Positions 26,288 to 35,567 of a stretch of DNA of 64,000 bases are shown here, one piece after another. Made by a program: the position numbers and the translations under genes. How positions within the stretch are numbered: the first letter of the stretch is position 1; each line of letters opens with the position of its first letter. Under the pieces are notes generated by a model. That model was not told the DNA's origin. It ran no database searches and was given only the letters and a program-made list of their open reading frames with translations. This stretch comes from Mycobacterium sp. PSTR-4-N (GTDB taxonomy: Bacteria > Actinomycetota > Actinomycetes > Mycobacteriales > Mycobacteriaceae): NCBI RefSeq assembly GCF_022348085.1, contig NZ_JAKRFN010000001.1, positions 372,001-436,000 on the forward strand, written 5' to 3'.

Positions 26288-26941
26288 TCAGCGCCCCCGC
26301 AGTTGCGGGACGCCGCGGTAGCGGGCGATCAGATCGTCGATCTGGTCCATCGTCAGATCGTTGAGCGGGGTGGTGAGGAAGTAGAGCTGCGCGTATTGGC
26401 TTTGCAGCGGGAGGAATCCGCTGAGCAGGGGTTCGGCGGTCGTCCGGATGACGAGGTCGACGTCGTCGATCTCGAAGGCCGAGGCGATGTCGCTGCCCGT
26501 CTGCTGCGCCCGCTGTAAGGCGTCGCGCAGCTCGTCGTAGGCGTCGTAGGCGGCGAGCAGGTTGATGCGGAAGTCCGTGCCGGTCATGGCCACTTCGAGA
26601 TCGTGCGCGGCGGCAACGTAATTGTCGGGCAGCGCTTTTCGGTCACCATGCAGACGCAGGCTGGTTGTCTGCGCGTCGAAGGCGGCGGGGATCAGCGTGG
26701 TCAGGAATCGCAGCGAGGCCTGGTACACGGCGTCGAGTTCGTCGTCGGTGCGTCCGAGGTTGGCTCGGCTCAGGTTGTAGACGGTGACGGTACGGACGCC
26801 GTGGCCCCGCAGGGCCTGCAGAATGGCGACCACTTGATGCGCGCCGCGCAGATACGCATCGGCCAGCGTGGTGTCGTGAGCCTTGGCCCAGCGTCGCAAC
26901 CCATCGGGAATCAGTCCGACGTGGTTCGGCCCGTGCTCCAC
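26288..26941 (-). CDS. Cis-prenyltransferase (UppS-like), divergent
   Basis: Encodes 217 residues from a GTG at 26941, chosen because it sits about ten residues before the conserved start of the domain; a TTG at 26974 is an alternative. Family motifs are present but altered: IPDGLRRWA in place of the usual MDGNGRWA (Asp kept, Asn lost), LHGDRKALP, and DVDLVIRTTAEPLLSGFLPLQ before the end. It makes polyprenyl diphosphate from isoprenyl units. A carrier-lipid enzyme inside an exopolysaccharide cluster suggests a dedicated carrier for this polymer. Confidence 0.82.
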   Translation of the reverse strand: MEHGPNHVGLIPDGLRRWAKAHDTTLADAYLRGAHQVVAILQALRGHGVRTVTVYNLSRANLGRTDDELDAVYQASLRFLTTLIPAAFDAQTTSLRLHGDRKALPDNYVAAAHDLEVAMTGTDFRINLLAAYDAYDELRDALQRAQQTGSDIASAFEIDDVDLVIRTTAEPLLSGFLPLQSQYAQLYFLTTPLNDLTMDQIDDLIARYRGVPQLRGR

Positions 26942-27019
26942 ACCTCCCCCAACCCTTGCGTAGTCCCCTAGCAAAGCCTAATACGGAACGTGACGTTGCG
27001 AATTCGAATGGCGGAAATG

Positions 27020-28558
27020 CTATTCGGCGCTCTTGAGCACGGCCAGCACAGTCAGTGCCAAGATCTTCATGTCGAGCAGAATCGACCAGTTCTCGATGTA
27101 GAAGTTGTCGAACTCGGCGCGGTCGGCGATCGAGGTCTGCCCGCGTAAACCATGCACCTGCGCCCATCCGGTCATGCCGGCTTTGACGCGGTGCCTGTCT
27201 CCGTAACGGCGGATCTGCATCTCGAACAGTTCGACGAATTCTGGACGTTCGGGTCGCGGACCCACCAGGCTCATCTCGCCCTTGACCACGTTGAGCAGCT
27301 GCGGCAGCTCGTCCATCGACGTCTTACGCATGATCTTGCCGATCCAGGTGCGCCGGTCCTCACCCTCGACGCCGCCGGGCGCCGACCCGTCTTTGACGGC
27401 GAAGGCCGCCGCAGCGGGGTCCGCGGGCCGCATACTGCGGAACTTCAGGCACTGGAACACCTTGCCGTCGCGGCCGATTCGATCCTGGCCGAAGAAGATC
27501 GGTCCCGGTGAGCTGAGCCGGACCAGCAGCATCAGGGTCAGAAACAGCGGCGAGATCAGCAGCAGACCGATTGCGGCACTCGAGCGGTCGATGGTGTGTT
27601 TGAGCGCGAACTGCCAGCCGGTCGGGTTGGCGTGGCTGAGCGTCATCAGTGGGATGCCACCCATGTGCTCGATGGTCGCGCCGACGCCGACGACATCCAT
27701 CATGCGGGGCACCACCCGGACTTTCATGCCCATGTGGTGGGCGCGCTGCGCGAGCGCAGCAAGCCTCTCGTCGGGCACCGTGGAGTGCGCGATGATCAGC
27801 TTCTCCGCGCCGGTCTGCACGACAGCGCGTTCGAGGTTGTCCGTGGTGCCCAGGTAAGGGATGCCCTCGGCCTCGATGGTGACCGGTCGCATGTCGTCGA
27901 TGATGCCGACCGGGCGCAGCCCGTAGTCGGGTACCTGCCGCATCCGGGTGATCAGTTGGTGGGCGATGGGCCCGGTGCCGACGATGATGGCGGGCTTGCC
28001 GAAGGAGTACTTGCGCCGTAGGTACCGCTGCACGAGCAACCGCGTGAAGCGCGCCAGAGGGACGAGAACCGCTGCCAGCACCCAGACGCGAAGGATGATC
28101 TCGGTGGCCCGGATGTACTCAGGGACCACGGTGCCCTTGGGCCATGGGGGGATGGCCCACGACATCACGGCGAGGGTGAACAGCGCGGATACCGCAAGAG
28201 ATGTCTCCAGAGGCTCGAACTCGTCGAGAAACCGGTCGTTGAGCTTGCGCTTGTACATTCTGCGGGTCACCAGCATGACGATCAGGATCGGAATGAAAAT
28301 CCACGACCACGGGAAGAAGCCTCTGCTGTCGACCTGGCCGTGGAACGTCCACTGGGCAATCTGTACTGCCCAGAAGGCAGCCAAGACATCCAACCCCACG
28401 GTGACGGCGACGTAGCCACCTTCGTTGCGGAGATGGTCGAGAGCGCGCTGCCTCAGAGTGGGTTTGTCGACGACAAGAGGCGGGGCGACGGCACGCAGGT
28501 GCGGTCGGGTGGGATGCGTGCTCGGCGTATCCGTCGCCCGCTCCGAACCTGCCTGCAT
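27020..28558 (-). CDS. Polyprenyl glycosylphosphotransferase, priming enzyme of cluster A
   Basis: Encodes 512 residues (ATG at 28558, directly after a GTG; GGGGG site upstream). Four or five membrane segments (about 50-195) are followed by a CoA-binding-like Rossmann segment (IIVGTGPIAHQLI) and a C-terminal bacterial sugar transferase domain with CLKFRSMRP, MRKTSMDELPQLLNVVKGEMSLVGPRP and VKAGMTGWAQVHGLRGQT. It moves a sugar phosphate from a nucleotide sugar onto undecaprenyl phosphate, the first step of glycan assembly at the inner face of the membrane. Confidence 0.92.
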   Translation of the reverse strand: MQAGSERATDTPSTHPTRPHLRAVAPPLVVDKPTLRQRALDHLRNEGGYVAVTVGLDVLAAFWAVQIAQWTFHGQVDSRGFFPWSWIFIPILIVMLVTRRMYKRKLNDRFLDEFEPLETSLAVSALFTLAVMSWAIPPWPKGTVVPEYIRATEIILRVWVLAAVLVPLARFTRLLVQRYLRRKYSFGKPAIIVGTGPIAHQLITRMRQVPDYGLRPVGIIDDMRPVTIEAEGIPYLGTTDNLERAVVQTGAEKLIIAHSTVPDERLAALAQRAHHMGMKVRVVPRMMDVVGVGATIEHMGGIPLMTLSHANPTGWQFALKHTIDRSSAAIGLLLISPLFLTLMLLVRLSSPGPIFFGQDRIGRDGKVFQCLKFRSMRPADPAAAAFAVKDGSAPGGVEGEDRRTWIGKIMRKTSMDELPQLLNVVKGEMSLVGPRPERPEFVELFEMQIRRYGDRHRVKAGMTGWAQVHGLRGQTSIADRAEFDNFYIENWSILLDMKILALTVLAVLKSAE

Positions 28559-28694
28559 CACCGACCCCCGAAACGCCTCCTGTGGGTCCCACTGTAAGTG
28601 TGCTGGGAGGTCGGCGCAGTCAAATTGCCATCAGTCAATGTCAATTTGCTCGATGACCCGGCGCACCATGGCGCCCGGGATAACTGGGGCGGGA

Positions 28695-29420
28695 TCAGCC
28701 GGGCGCTTGACCGCCACCCGATCGGAAGATCCGTTCGGCGGCGATGCCGGCCAGGTCGCTCAGCACCTGCACGTGCCCGGTGCCCCACAGGCGCGGCTTG
28801 TTGTCGAACACACACAGCGTGCCGATGGAATGACCGTCGCTGTCCGTCAGCGGGATACCGAGGTACGCAACGACGGTGCCGTCCAGCACCGCGGGGTGGT
28901 TCTTGAACACCGGGTCCAACCGGGCGTCTTCGAGCAGCAGCGCTTGGCCATTTGCCACCGCGTACTGACACAGCGAGCGCTCGAGTGGCGTCTGCCTTTC
29001 CTCCGGCGTCCGCAGTTCCATGCCGGCGGCGCTCTTGAAGAATTGCCGGTCGACGTCGACCAACGACACCAACGCGTGCGGCGCGTCCAGCGCGTCGGCC
29101 GCCGCGCGGGTGATCCGGTCGTAGACGTCTTCGGTGGGCGAGTCGAGCAGACCGGTGGCGTAGAGCGCGCGCAGCCGGTCGGGGTCTGCGATCACGGTGG
29201 ACACACTCGGCATGTCGGAGCCGGCGAACACGCCGGACTCGGAGAGGTGCTTCATGAGCCGCTCGACGGCAGCGCTCTCGGCCAGCCGTCGGTCGGCCAC
29301 CATCTTCGAGGCGACCGCGCGGGCGACGTAGGTGTTGACGTCTTCCCCGGCGTCGCGCGCACACTGCTCGAGCTCACGATTGAGCCACTCATCGAAACGC
29401 TTCAGGGAGCCGGTCACCAT
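28695..29420 (-). CDS. GAF-domain protein
   Basis: Encodes 241 residues from the ATG at 29420. A short helical N-terminus (residues 1-70) precedes a GAF domain of about 150 residues (DRITRAAADALDAPHALVS, QFFKSAAGM, ERSLCQYAVANGQALLLED, AYLGIPLTDSDG, GTLCVFDNKPR). No output domain follows, so it is either a stand-alone sensor or a modulator. It faces away from the GT4 gene at 29527 and may respond to a cell signal that controls the cluster. Confidence 0.85.
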   Translation of the reverse strand: MVTGSLKRFDEWLNRELEQCARDAGEDVNTYVARAVASKMVADRRLAESAAVERLMKHLSESGVFAGSDMPSVSTVIADPDRLRALYATGLLDSPTEDVYDRITRAAADALDAPHALVSLVDVDRQFFKSAAGMELRTPEERQTPLERSLCQYAVANGQALLLEDARLDPVFKNHPAVLDGTVVAYLGIPLTDSDGHSIGTLCVFDNKPRLWGTGHVQVLSDLAGIAAERIFRSGGGQAPG

Positions 29421-29526
29421 ACAACGGTATCTGACATCGGCGTCAGCCGATGCCGAAGCAAGTGAACCCGCCATCAGACAATGGGACCGTAATATGAGGG
29501 CCGTCGGCGACGGGGAGGCATGGGCC

Positions 29527-30630
29527 ATGACGGATCTCCTCTTCGACGCTCGCCACATCCGCCAGAGCGGCATCGGAACCTATATCCGCACGCAGTTGCC
29601 GTTCCTCGAAGAGGTGACCGCGCGGCACGGGCTGAACTTGACCGTGCTCGCCGACGACGACACCGCACCGGAGCTGGCGGCGAGCACGACGCTGCTGCGC
29701 GCACAGCCGCAGAACGCCGCAATGTACACCCCGGCCGAACAGAAGGTGTGGCTGCACGCGTTGAACGAGTGCCGGCCACGCGCAATGTGGTTGCCCCACT
29801 ACCCGTTTCCCCTTGCCCGGCTGGCACCGCGGCACCGCGGTGTCCTCACCTACCTGACGGTGCACGACACGATTCACGTACTGCCGGAAGCGATCAGCGG
29901 GCAGGGCCTCGCGCGCCGGATGTATGCACGCGCCATGTTGAGCGCCGATGCCCGCTGGAGCACCCGCATCGTCACGGTCTCCGAGGCCACCCGCGCCCTG
30001 CTCCCCCGATCGGCATCGGTGGTCGTGACCCCGATACCCGTGGACGAGGTGTGGTTCACCCCGCCGGAACAGAGCCCACTGCCGGTCACCGGACCCTTCA
30101 TGCTCTATGTCGGTAATACCAAGCGGCACAAGAACCTTCCGCTCCTCCTCGAGGCTTTCGCGCGGGTCAGCGGAGAGGTTCCGCACACCGTCGTGGTGGC
30201 CGGCGGCGGCGCCTCGCTGCGCACGATGGACGACCGGGTCCGCCACCTCGCGGAGTCTTTCGGGGACCGGGTGGTGGTGACCGGTCAGGTGGATTTCGCG
30301 GTGCTGCGCGCGCTGGTGGCGTCGGCGGACATGCTGGTCATGCCGTCGCTCTACGAGGGAGCCGGGTTGCCGCCGGTGGAGGCGATGGCCGCGGGCACGC
30401 CGGTGTTGTCCTCGAGCATCCCGGCGCTGCGGGAGACATGCGGTGACGGTGCGGAGTTCTTCGATCCCCACGATGTCGACGGTCTCGCGCAGCTGCTGCG
30501 GAGGTATTGCCTCGACGCCACGGCGCGCCACGAGCTCGCCGCGCGTGGGCGGGCCCACGTGGTCGCGCGCCAACGGAGCATCGATGCGACAGCGGCGGCG
30601 GAGACCATCTGCGCGGACCTGATGCGCTAG
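29527..30630 (+). CDS. GT4-type glycosyltransferase
   Basis: Encodes 367 residues from the ATG at 29527 with GGGGAGG 10 bases upstream. The GT-B fold shows a sugar-nucleotide half with GNTKRHKNLPLLLEAF and the GT4 signature SLYEGAGLPPVEAMAAGTPVL. It should add a sugar to the growing lipid-linked unit in cluster A. It runs opposite to its neighbours, and its last 4 bases overlap the polymerase gene end. Confidence 0.88.
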   Translation: MTDLLFDARHIRQSGIGTYIRTQLPFLEEVTARHGLNLTVLADDDTAPELAASTTLLRAQPQNAAMYTPAEQKVWLHALNECRPRAMWLPHYPFPLARLAPRHRGVLTYLTVHDTIHVLPEAISGQGLARRMYARAMLSADARWSTRIVTVSEATRALLPRSASVVVTPIPVDEVWFTPPEQSPLPVTGPFMLYVGNTKRHKNLPLLLEAFARVSGEVPHTVVVAGGGASLRTMDDRVRHLAESFGDRVVVTGQVDFAVLRALVASADMLVMPSLYEGAGLPPVEAMAAGTPVLSSSIPALRETCGDGAEFFDPHDVDGLAQLLRRYCLDATARHELAARGRAHVVARQRSIDATAAAETICADLMR

Positions 30631-31922
30631 TCGGCGGGCGGCCGGATGCGGGTCGCCAGCAGGGCGCTGCCCGCGGTCAGCAGGAGCAGGAACACCACGA
30701 TCCCGTAGCTGAGGATCTGGACGCGCCACACCTCGAGAAAGCAGTAACCCACCACCCCGGCGGACGCCGCGAGCACAGGGCCCAGCCGGAAGATGCGCGC
30801 GAACAGGTAGCCGGCGAATCCGTAGGCGATGATGGTGTAGAACCAGCCCCACGCGCCGTACACCGAGTAGATGTCGGCGAAAACCGAGTTGGTGAAGAAG
30901 TTACCCGCGAACGTCATCGAGAATCCGTAGGTCGAGGCCTGCTTCCAGCTCTCGTCTTTGGTGACCTTGTTGAATTGCAGGAACGTCGGCTGCACGGCCT
31001 CGAACGACGAGACCGGCCCACCACGTTGCTCCCACGCGCCGCGGCCCACCGCATCGGACACTCCGAGCGACACCTGCGCGGGCACCGCCAGGTAGGCGCC
31101 CATCTGGTAGGCGTTCATGGCGATCGGGTTCGACACACCGGCTTCCCGGTAGTAGTTCGCGTTGCGCACGTAGTTCAGCGCGGTCAGCGCGCCGAACCCG
31201 GCGGCCGCCACCAGGATGAGCGCGACCAATGTCTGGGCACTGGACCGGCGCAGCGCGGGACGGGCGGGGGCGCTGCGCACCCGTGCGGCGAGGTAGACGG
31301 TGGCGGCCATCAACAGTGCCAGACGCGACGCGATCATCGAATTCGCCAGCAGCAGAAGCACGGCCGCGATCATGGGCACCCACCCGATGACCTTCTTCTG
31401 CCACAGATGAACCCCGAGTGGCGCGGCGAGAATCGTGGCGTAGCGCAACGTCTGCGGGCCGGCGAACCCGGACAGCGCATTGCTGAAGTCGTTGGCGGTC
31501 TGCTCGGACAGCGAGTTGACGATCGCGTTGACCCCGCCGACTTTGAGGAACGCGTAGCCGACGCCGATGACACCGGCCGTCAACAGGATCGCGAAGTACC
31601 GCCGCTCGAACCACGCGGTACTCGTGCGGCCACCGTCGGCGGCTGAGTGCGGCCGGAAGCGTTGTGCGCCCAGCCAGTACCCCACCATGGACACCAGCAG
31701 GATCGCGCTGTACCACAGCACCAGCAGCGCGAGCCCGCGCCCGCTGACCGGCGCCGGCGTGGAGAATCCGTTCAGCGCTTCGGATGCCGTGCGAGCCGGG
31801 TCGAAGCGCTGTTGGGCCACCAGCAGGATCCACGCCAGGAACGAGAGCAGCACCGGCGCCGAGATCAGCACGGCAGGGTTGAACCACCAGGACCGTGCGG
31901 GGCTGCTCGGTTCGGCGAGCAT
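30627..31922 (-). CDS. O-antigen/EPS polymerase-like membrane protein (Wzy type)
   Basis: Encodes 431 residues from the ATG at 31922, which lies two bases after the flippase stop. There are about twelve membrane segments and a large extracellular loop (about 245-330), which is where Wzy-type polymerases act. Family sequence identity is always low, so the call rests on topology and context. It would join lipid-linked repeat units after the flippase moves them outward. Confidence 0.75.
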   Translation of the reverse strand: MLAEPSSPARSWWFNPAVLISAPVLLSFLAWILLVAQQRFDPARTASEALNGFSTPAPVSGRGLALLVLWYSAILLVSMVGYWLGAQRFRPHSAADGGRTSTAWFERRYFAILLTAGVIGVGYAFLKVGGVNAIVNSLSEQTANDFSNALSGFAGPQTLRYATILAAPLGVHLWQKKVIGWVPMIAAVLLLLANSMIASRLALLMAATVYLAARVRSAPARPALRRSSAQTLVALILVAAAGFGALTALNYVRNANYYREAGVSNPIAMNAYQMGAYLAVPAQVSLGVSDAVGRGAWEQRGGPVSSFEAVQPTFLQFNKVTKDESWKQASTYGFSMTFAGNFFTNSVFADIYSVYGAWGWFYTIIAYGFAGYLFARIFRLGPVLAASAGVVGYCFLEVWRVQILSYGIVVFLLLLTAGSALLATRIRPPAD

Positions 31923-31924
31923 CG

Positions 31925-33082
31925 TCAGGTCTGCCGTTCCCGGCGCCGGAAGTCCTCGGCGTACTCGGGTGCGCCCCGCACTGCCGCGCAGTGATACACG
32001 ATTGCGGTGATCAGTTCCGACAGCGCGAAGGCCAGGAAGATCGCCACCGTGGATTTCCACACGAGCAGGAACGCCACGCTGACCACGAGGTAGACGATGG
32101 TGCTGGCGCCGCGAATCCAGAACACCTGCACCGTCATTCCCGCCTTGCGCAGGGCGGCGAACGGCACCGTGGACACCAGCGTGAACACCTTCCACAGCGC
32201 ACCGAGCAGGAGTGCGACGACGCCGACGTTGGCCCAGGCGGGGCCGAAGACCAGACTGCCGAGCCCGCCGAAAGCGGCGATCAACACGGCCGCCATGCCG
32301 GCGGCGAACACCGCGACGAACGAGCGGATCTCCCCGCGGTGGCCGTGCGCCAGCAGCCGGTACCGGCCGTAGGCCAAGATCGGCTCGACCGCGCCGGCGA
32401 CGGTGGTGATGATCCGGAACGTCACCGACGCCGCGGGACCGACGAGCACCAGGACCACGGAGGTGATCGCGGGCTGGACGGCGCCGACGACGGCGGTTTC
32501 GGCGGTGACCCACGCGGACCGTCGCACGTCGGGCGGAAAGCCCTGGCGCGGCATGCCTTTTCCGGGCCGGTAGCGGGAAGCGACGGCGAGCAGGGCGCCG
32601 ACCGCCAGGACGCGTACGCAGTGCGGGTTCTGCACGTGCGCGAGCCACAGCGCCAGCAAGCTGGCGACGATCAGCGCGGACGCGCCGAAGCCCTCCCGCT
32701 TCCAGTCGCCGGTCACCACCCCGATCGAACGGGACATCAGCAGACCGGTCATCACGCCGGTCGCGCTGGCCAGGAGCACCGCCGACGGGGCCACGGCGGG
32801 CGAGGCGATCAGCAGGCCGGCGGCACCGGCGGTGAACAGCACCACCCACAGCGGCAAGCCGAGCTCACCGTGGGCGTCGGGGGTGGCGAGTCGCCCTTCG
32901 ACCACGAATGCGTTGAGCAGCTGCGCGATGTAGACACCGATGGCGAGTGCGAGCGCGAGGAAGCCCTGGGTGTCGATGGGTGCGATGCGGGCGTAGATCG
33001 CGATGAAGATGGCGGGAAAGACGTTGAGCGCCAGTCCCGCAACGACCTGGACACCGGTGTGTAGGTGCCGGGTGTCAACCAT
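31925..33082 (-). CDS. Polysaccharide flippase-like membrane protein (Wzx type)
   Basis: Encodes 385 residues from an ATG at 33082. It has ten or more membrane helices spaced as in the Wzx/MurJ (MATE-like) families, without a conserved motif that can be named. The start overlaps the preceding glycosyltransferase gene by 8 bases. It is placed between polymerase and glycosyltransferase genes, as Wzx genes often are. Confidence 0.75.
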   Translation of the reverse strand: MVDTRHLHTGVQVVAGLALNVFPAIFIAIYARIAPIDTQGFLALALAIGVYIAQLLNAFVVEGRLATPDAHGELGLPLWVVLFTAGAAGLLIASPAVAPSAVLLASATGVMTGLLMSRSIGVVTGDWKREGFGASALIVASLLALWLAHVQNPHCVRVLAVGALLAVASRYRPGKGMPRQGFPPDVRRSAWVTAETAVVGAVQPAITSVVLVLVGPAASVTFRIITTVAGAVEPILAYGRYRLLAHGHRGEIRSFVAVFAAGMAAVLIAAFGGLGSLVFGPAWANVGVVALLLGALWKVFTLVSTVPFAALRKAGMTVQVFWIRGASTIVYLVVSVAFLLVWKSTVAIFLAFALSELITAIVYHCAAVRGAPEYAEDFRRRERQT

Positions 33083-34193
33083 CGCGCCGCGTCGCCAGTG
33101 TCTGGGCCACCACATCGGCCATCTGCTGGCGGAACCGCTCGGGCGAGAACCCTTGGGCGTGCAGCCGGATCTCGGCCGGGTCGTAGGCCCGACCGTCGAA
33201 AGAGGCCATCTTCTCGGCGAACTGGTCGACCACCGCCGCGTCGTCGCCGCCGGTGACGAAGGTGCCGGTGACGCCGTCGACCACGCTGTCGAGCGCGCCG
33301 CCCACGCCGAGAGCGATGACTGGGGTGCCGCAGGCCATCGCCTCCACCGGGGTTATGCCGAAGTCCTCCTCCCCCGGCATCACCATCGCGGTGGCCCGCC
33401 GGTAGACGTCGCGCAGGTCCTCGTCGGAGACCCGGCCCAGGAACGTCACGTCGGCCCCGTCGGCCAGTTTGCGGCACCGGGCGGCGTCGCGGCCGTCGCC
33501 GGCGACCACGAGCGGAACACCGGCTCGCCGCGCGGCACGGATCGCGACGTCGGGGCGCTTGTAGCCGACGAGCCGGCCGGGCAGGAGGAAGAAGTCGCCT
33601 TTCGGGATGTCCCGGTCGAGCGTGAAGTAATCGACGTTGACCGGCGGGTGCACGACGGTGGCCTCCCGTCCCCAGTGCTGGGAGATGCGTTGCGCCACTG
33701 CGGAACTGTTGGCCACGATCGTCGTGATGAGCGGCGCGGCGGCCAGCTCGGTCTTGATGGCGATCCGGGCCAGCGCATCGAGTGCGAGGCGGCCGGGCAG
33801 CGAGTCCGATTCCTGCCGCCGCATGTCGGCGTCCCAGGCCCATCGCGCCGGGGAGTGCACGTAGACCACGGTCGCTCGCGCGCCGGCGGCGTGCACGGCG
33901 GACGACGCGAAGATGTGGTGGCTGATCAGAACCGCCTCGGCAGAACCGAAGTCGCGGCGGCGGAACCACCCCGGCACGAGCGGCAGCAGCGGGGCGTAGC
34001 TGCGGTAGCGGGCCAAACGGTAGCCCGTCGACAGGGGGCCTGTCTGCACGCGGGAGGCGAAGTCGGCCTGGACCCGGGGGTCGACGATCGGGATGTGCAC
34101 CGGCGCGTCGGGCCACTGCCGGGCCAATTCGGCCGTCACGTTCTCCGAACCGGCGATCTCGGTGAGTCGCTCGTGGACGATCGCAACATTCAT
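33075..34193 (-). CDS. GT4-type glycosyltransferase
   Basis: Encodes 372 residues. The donor-binding half has [15 protein letters not shown] and the C-terminal signature [24 protein letters not shown]. The N-terminus ([17 protein letters not shown]) is typical of GT4 enzymes that use nucleotide sugars at the inner leaflet. The next upstream gene encodes the Wzz-like protein, whose stop overlaps this start by 4 bases, supporting one operon. Confidence 0.88.
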   Translation of the reverse strand: MNVAIVHERLTEIAGSENVTAELARQWPDAPVHIPIVDPRVQADFASRVQTGPLSTGYRLARYRSYAPLLPLVPGWFRRRDFGSAEAVLISHHIFASSAVHAAGARATVVYVHSPARWAWDADMRRQESDSLPGRLALDALARIAIKTELAAAPLITTIVANSSAVAQRISQHWGREATVVHPPVNVDYFTLDRDIPKGDFFLLPGRLVGYKRPDVAIRAARRAGVPLVVAGDGRDAARCRKLADGADVTFLGRVSDEDLRDVYRRATAMVMPGEEDFGITPVEAMACGTPVIALGVGGALDSVVDGVTGTFVTGGDDAAVVDQFAEKMASFDGRAYDPAEIRLHAQGFSPERFRQQMADVVAQTLATRRDG

Positions 34194-35278
34194 CGCGCAC
34201 CCCGGAAGCGGCGTCGCCGGTAGGTCAGTACCGCGATCACCCGAGCCGCGTCGGAGGTCGTGGCGGAGCGCAGCGCCACCGCGTCTGCCGCGGTGTCGTG
34301 GTCGAGCCGGGCCACCAGCACAATGTCGGTCGCCGACGCGACGAGGTCGGCGGTCAGCGTCGATTCATCGACGGCGCCGGCGTCGACGACGTCCCCGTCA
34401 ACCGCCGACGCCAGCAGCGTGATCACGACCGCGGTGCCTGACCCCGCGGATGCGCCGGCGACGACGACGACGCGCGGCCCCGCTGCGGGGCCGAGTTGGG
34501 CGGCCAGCGTGCGAGCGACCCCGCGATCGGAGGCCGTCAACTCGACGGCGGGCACCGCGATGGCGTCGACGTCGTCGGTCAGGGTCTGCACCATCGCGGC
34601 CCGTCCACTGCGGCGGCGCCGCAGCAGCGGAACCGCCACGGCGCCCGCCCCACCGACCAGCGCTCCGAGCAGCGCTCCCATCAACCACTGCTGCGAGGCG
34701 GGATGGTTGGGCGTCGGCGGCTGCATGACGAGCAGATCGCTGGATTGGGCGCCCTGCAGTTCGACGCTCTCCCGGATGCGCTGGAGTTCCTGCATACGCA
34801 AGGGGTCGGTGATGTCGTTCTGTTGCCACTGCGTCAGCGTCGGCAGGATCGTGCGTATCTGGGCGTCGACGCGTTGGGCGAGCTGTTCGCGGTAGAGGTC
34901 GATCGCGGTCTGCACCTCGCGGATGGCGTCGTCTCGCTCGCTGCTGCTCGCGCTGATGGTCACCACGGTGGATTCGTTGGCCTGGGCGATGTTGAGCTCG
35001 GGCGGCTCGTCGAGCGCGAGCTTGTTGCCCACGGCTTGAGCGAACCCTTCGCCGGACAGGTAGGCGATCTCGCCGGCGACGAAGTTGCCGGTGTTCGACT
35101 GGTTGTCCGGAGTCACCTGACTGGCGCCGGTGGCGAGGGCCGCGAGATCGGCAGGATTACGCAAGCGCAGGAACGCCGTTGCCGTCGTATCGGTCGGCAT
35201 CACGGCGAAAGCACCTCCCCCGATGAGGGCGCCGATGCACACACCGATCACCCCGTAGAGGAGCAGCGTGGTCCTCAC
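34190..35278 (-). CDS. Wzz-like chain-length protein with degenerate P-loop domain
   Basis: Encodes 362 residues from a GTG at 35278 with an AGGA site 10 bases upstream. An N-terminal membrane segment (about 5-28), a long extracytoplasmic helical part and a second membrane segment (about 203-223) give the Wzz/co-polymerase layout. A cytoplasmic domain follows that resembles a BY-kinase nucleotide fold, but the P-loop reads GASAGSGTA and lacks the Lys, so kinase activity is unlikely. It should set polymer length in cluster A. Confidence 0.75.
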   Translation of the reverse strand: MRTTLLLYGVIGVCIGALIGGGAFAVMPTDTTATAFLRLRNPADLAALATGASQVTPDNQSNTGNFVAGEIAYLSGEGFAQAVGNKLALDEPPELNIAQANESTVVTISASSSERDDAIREVQTAIDLYREQLAQRVDAQIRTILPTLTQWQQNDITDPLRMQELQRIRESVELQGAQSSDLLVMQPPTPNHPASQQWLMGALLGALVGGAGAVAVPLLRRRRSGRAAMVQTLTDDVDAIAVPAVELTASDRGVARTLAAQLGPAAGPRVVVVAGASAGSGTAVVITLLASAVDGDVVDAGAVDESTLTADLVASATDIVLVARLDHDTAADAVALRSATTSDAARVIAVLTYRRRRFRGAR

Positions 35279-35567
35279 GAGTCGTGATTCCTGCGCGGAG
35301 ATGAGCGCGAGCGCCGATGCGGGCACTACCGATGCGTTGGCTGACAAACCAGTAACGCTCCGTCCCCTGAATCGCTGCGAACCATATCGTAAGGCCGTTG
35401 CACCGCTTTGCCGGGTCGGATCGGTACATCGGTACAGAATGGAGATGCTCACCGCCGGTGGAGCGGTCGGATTCGGCGGCGCGTTACGGCGTGCGATCCC
35501 GGGCCGGGCGGTATCGTCCGACGTCGGGGAGCTTGTCGAAAGCCCATCGACGCGAACGGGAGCCGCG

